64,000 bases of DNA, from NCBI RefSeq assembly GCF_037975245.1, contig NC_092583.1, forward strand, positions 4,001,264 to 4,065,263, read 5' to 3'. Positions 60,311-64,000 of this stretch are shown in pieces. The stretch is from Apostichopus japonicus (lineage: Eukaryota; Echinodermata; Holothuroidea; Aspidochirotida; Stichopodidae). Below the pieces are notes generated by a model, which saw only the letters and a list, made by a program, of their open reading frames with translations, was not told the origin of the DNA and did not search any database. Both the position numbers and the translations under genes were made by a program. Position 1 is the stretch's first letter; each line of letters begins with the position of its first letter.

Positions 60311-63300
60311 AAAAACCAAACGGAACATTGCCCAATTCCTATCCAGATCTCGTCCATTAAATAAAAAAGGTGTACTTTTGACTGTAAATAATCACTGCTG
60401 CAGTAGATGAAACTTACGCTGATGTTTCCGTCGATAGGGGAATGTTTTGGCCTCTTCTCGCCCTCACTTGCGATCCCTCAAGCCACGTTCCAGTTAACGC
60501 AGTTGTATATATATAACTACATGCGTTCAACGTCAACCGTTTTCGCAGCAGTCCTTCTTACCTTACCATAAGATAGATGGTTTGCCTGACATGCCAGGTC
60601 TTGGTTGTACTATTTGAAGACAGTTTTAAACGAAAAGCTAAGTAACCAGCGCCATTCAAGTGCTTGGAATCAAACTGCAAGTGATAAGCCGAAGGGAAAC
60701 CTTGAATATAAGACGACCCTTATAGTGGATTGTATGAGCTTTTAAACGAGTCTATTAAAGGCTAACCGTAAATAGGCGATTAAAGAGTGATTTTAAGTCG
60801 GATTTAATAGGAAAGACGTCATGTAACAACGAATCGAAAACGGCAACACATTGAGATTACCATCAAAGGGCCCTATAAATATCCTTAGAATGAATATTGA
60901 AGGTACCAAAACCTACTACTCAAAACATCAAATTCCAGATCGTCACGTCTGGAGGGAAAATTAACACAACAACAACAACAACAACAAAAATACCTTCATT
61001 AGAAAAGGTGTTTTGAACTCAATGAGGACAAAAACAAAAACACTTCAAGAAAAACAAAACGTGTGTTAATGTTTTGATAATATTTAGAAAGAGTTATAGA
61101 GTCTTGTTTTTTTTTTGTTTTTTTTTTTGGGGGGGGGGTTGGGGGTTTATTTGTGATTACGGATTATGATATCGGTCATATGCATGTTGATTGGAAAGGA
61201 GTTATATATATTTTTTTTTTCTGAAAACGTGAAGCATATTATATCAGGCATTACTTGAACTGTTCTTTTATTTAAATATCTTTATTTCCACAAAATAAAA
61301 AAATTCTGTCAAAAGGTATAAGACAAAAAAATTATTTTAAGCAAATTATTATGTTATCAACTTTGAGATTATAAGCGCAAGGGATGGAGTATTATTTATC
61401 CCACCCAGTAAATTATTTTGCCCACCTAATATCTCAAATAGAAATGACTCAAAATATGCCCCCCCCCAAAAAAAAAAAAACCGGGTCTTTCAGAAAGTTA
61501 TTTACCACACCCTGACACTCCACAATTTAAGAAATGTCCGCACAATAAAATATTCTAATTTAATTAGATGGCTAAGATGGCGAATGCGAATGGAACAAGA
61601 AGATTACCCCCCCCCCTCTTTCTCTCCATCCTCCCCCCCCCGGAAAAAGTAAACGATATTTTTTTTTGCAAAGCATTTCGCAAGTATGAAAACATTTGCC
61701 CAATTTTATTTATGTATAACTTGTTTTAAAATGATGTATTCCTTTAAAAAAAAAATATGTTTTTTATTAGACTGTATAGTTGCGGTCAATGGATGACATC
61801 ATACCTGACAGAACCTGAAAATGCAAAAAAAAAAGATGTCTTTCTGAATTTACGTTTAGTGTATCAATTTTTAAATATAGGCGTTTTTGTTGAGGCTGCG
61901 CAGAATAAGATCGTGTTCGAAAAAGGTCGGTGACCAATTTGACTTTCGACCACGACTGGTAAGCACAGTGTCTATCAATGCAGTTACAATCATGACATAT
62001 CTTTCACTCAGTTACGGTTTTACCCTGTATAAGATATTAGTGTATCATAACATGTCGAAGCCAGAGTAGCGTGCACAGGATCTCGAAGATAGGGGGGGGG
62101 GGGGGATAGAGTGACCTAAACTTTTCCCCGACTGGAATGGTAAGGCTGAACGATCATGACAGAGACGGAGCCACAGGCGAATGACGGATCCTACAAAGGA
62201 GAGGGTGTGACCCGTCATGTAGGGGATCTGGGCGTCCCAACCCGTCCCCCCCCCCCCGAAAAACAAATGGTTCTGAGTCATAATAAGAATATAAAGTAGG
62301 TCTTTAATTAACTGCAAGGTTGTTTTAGTAAATACTCTTGATTTTTTGTGAGGTCGAAACGGCTGAACGTAGAAATCCCCCTCACCCCCCCCCCCCCCCG
62401 CCCACTGAACCGTTTCCGCTCAACAGACAATGGGGTCATGGCTCCCTCCTCCCCGTCATTTTATAGCGGGAAGTGACATGTCTTGGACACGCAAGCTGCT
62501 TCACTAATGACATTCAATGAAGCACAAGAGGAAAAAAAGGTAACTGCCACAAATGGTTTTTGCTTTCCACAATCTAAATGTATAATTATCCGGTTCCTAT
62601 AGTAACCAGCAGCGATCGGATACCTCTCGTACAAGACTCAGTCACTCAAATACTATCCGGCCTTTCTGGATGTTAATACAATAGTCCTGCAAAGCTATAT
62701 CATTGGAGGCTTCGATACGCATACACCAAAGCCCTCCATGTGTTCCTAAATATAGCCTACTGTAACTGATACATATTTTGATTGCTGCACCTGTGTTCAT
62801 ACATTGATATCGCGCAACTGCTACATCTTCACAGACTCAAAGACGTTTAGATGTCAGTATCACTAACTGCATTGCCCCATTCAACTATACCAATCCGCGC
62901 AGTTATGTCTAAACCACGCAGCGTAGTTTTAAAAGCGATCCAAAAAAATTAAGGTTTGATGAAGAAATATGGTAGTAAGTCAGGAACTGTTATTGCAGCA
63001 CTCGAGTATTGTTTAGAAGGAGCAATTTAATCAGCCATTGTTTATTCTATACTTACATGATCTATACGTTATTTCCTGATTAGGATGCAGCATATAATCA
63101 GTGTAATCCATCAAGCCTATACTAAAGAATCATGACGCTCACTTCCGTGCGGTATTTCAATAGTATTATATGTATATGGTCTGCGACTGAAGGCCTATTT
63201 ATATCCTAGTTGTACGTAAAAAAACACACACACACGCACACACAACAAAGTGTATAGATATAAAGTGGAAGAATGATAGAAGGCTTCAGTGTAAGATGTA

Positions 63301-64000
63301 GTCTAGATCAGGGCTGTGTTTATACGTTTCAAAAACTTTTACAGTAAACGTATACCTTTATATAAAGACGTGTCACAGAGGCATTCGTGTAACCAGATCA
63401 TCCGTTGACAGAGCCTTACGTCTGAGAGTGAAATTATTGCACTACTGTTAAGGGTATGATGACTCTGCCTGGTGCACTACCTTTTCCCCACCGCCTCCAC
63501 CCCCCCCCCCCCAAACACACACACATACTATTTCATCACCAATTATATTCGAGGCTACGCCGACTTAACGTTCGAGTTGGTGCAAGCAAAGCTTTACCAT
63601 AGCCAAGCGGTGGTGGGAGTCAAAGGACTATTGATGTTATAGCATAGGTGACATTGAGCTGACATAACAATGTAGTAATCAGAATTGTAAATAATGTAAA
63701 AATTGTAATTGTAATAATAATTTAAACAAGTGTGTACCATATGTTATGATACTTTTGAATAAATGAGATGGAAAAAAAAAATAGGTGACAAATTTAACGA
63801 GATCAAACTGAAAATGTTTCGGAAGATTCCCCACCAAGTCCCCTTCTGGTTATACCAATGACCCTAGTCATAAAAAAATTAGTTTTGACATACTACAGAC
63901 TACTGGAAGTATCTTCCATATAAGTCAGGTTTCATATATAAAAAAAAAAAAACTTTATATATGATGCTTGATATGTTACGTGGCTCATCAATCAAAGTGG
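60311..64000. other. Non-coding with simple repeats
   Basis: Small (AAC)n at 60965-60990, T-run followed by G-run at 61110-61140, C-runs at 61608, 61634, 62387 and 63501, (CA)n at 63225-63245, and the repeat fragment at 62.06-62.28 kb. No exon is recognised. Confidence 0.45.
62060..62275. repeat. Probable repeat fragment bounded by G- and C-runs
   Basis: GC-rich block between a 13-G run (about 62092) and a 12-C run (about 62247), containing acgatcatgacagagacgga and gtcatgtaggggatctggg. It stands out from AT-rich surroundings and looks like a transposon piece; no second copy is visible in the window. Confidence 0.3.

Overview
The window looks like eukaryotic, very probably marine deuterostome DNA, most likely from an echinoderm. 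The reasons are AT-rich sequence with long (AT)n tracts, many G/C homopolymer runs of 9-15 bases, frequent 'taggcctag/ataggcctat' words (28.3-28.8 kb, 43.1 kb), GT-AG introns, tRNA-derived SINEs and no bacterial operon structure. Species cannot be fixed from sequence alone. Gene density is low: one convincing multi-exon gene, one weaker coding-like region, and otherwise repeats and non-coding DNA.

The clear gene is on the + strand at 28217-34129. Eight exons joined by GT-AG introns with matching phases give about 397 residues. An N-terminal SAM domain is followed by a short C2H2-like zinc-finger exon and a long C-terminal region. That region resembles the SAMD3-like ('sterile alpha motif domain-containing protein 3-like') proteins that are multicopy in fish and marine invertebrates. 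AT-rich 3' flank with two AATAAA signals follows. Related foldback-transposon ends lie on both sides of the gene, at 27.93 kb and 35.51-35.88 kb, in inverted orientation.

Layout: 1-7 kb is non-coding with small hairpins and a 300-bp tandem duplication. 7.04-7.64 kb is a CAGTCT-type minisatellite, followed to 8.06 kb by a cluster of CACGTG and TGACGTCA palindromes. 8-13.6 kb is non-coding with two large (AT)n blocks. 13.68-14.11 kb is a foldback element with a core of repeated GATATCA palindromes. 16.09-18.05 kb is a 113-bp satellite with higher-order structure. 18.7-19.77 kb holds minus-strand coding-like open segments of unknown identity. 20-26.7 kb is non-coding with a small foldback at 22.8 kb. 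26.76-27.0 kb is a SINE. 27.9-35.9 kb is the SAMD3-like gene and its flanks. 36-39.6 kb has a second SINE type, a (ATC)70 microsatellite and another SINE copy. 40-48.5 kb is non-coding. 48.57-49.85 kb is a 20-bp minisatellite. 52.35-58.2 kb is a LINE reverse-transcriptase relic, a minisatellite grown inside it and a 2.7-kb tandem duplication. 58.3-64 kb holds repeat fragments and a SINE with perfect target-site duplications.

All calls come from reading the sequence. Family names rest on remembered motifs, not on a database search.
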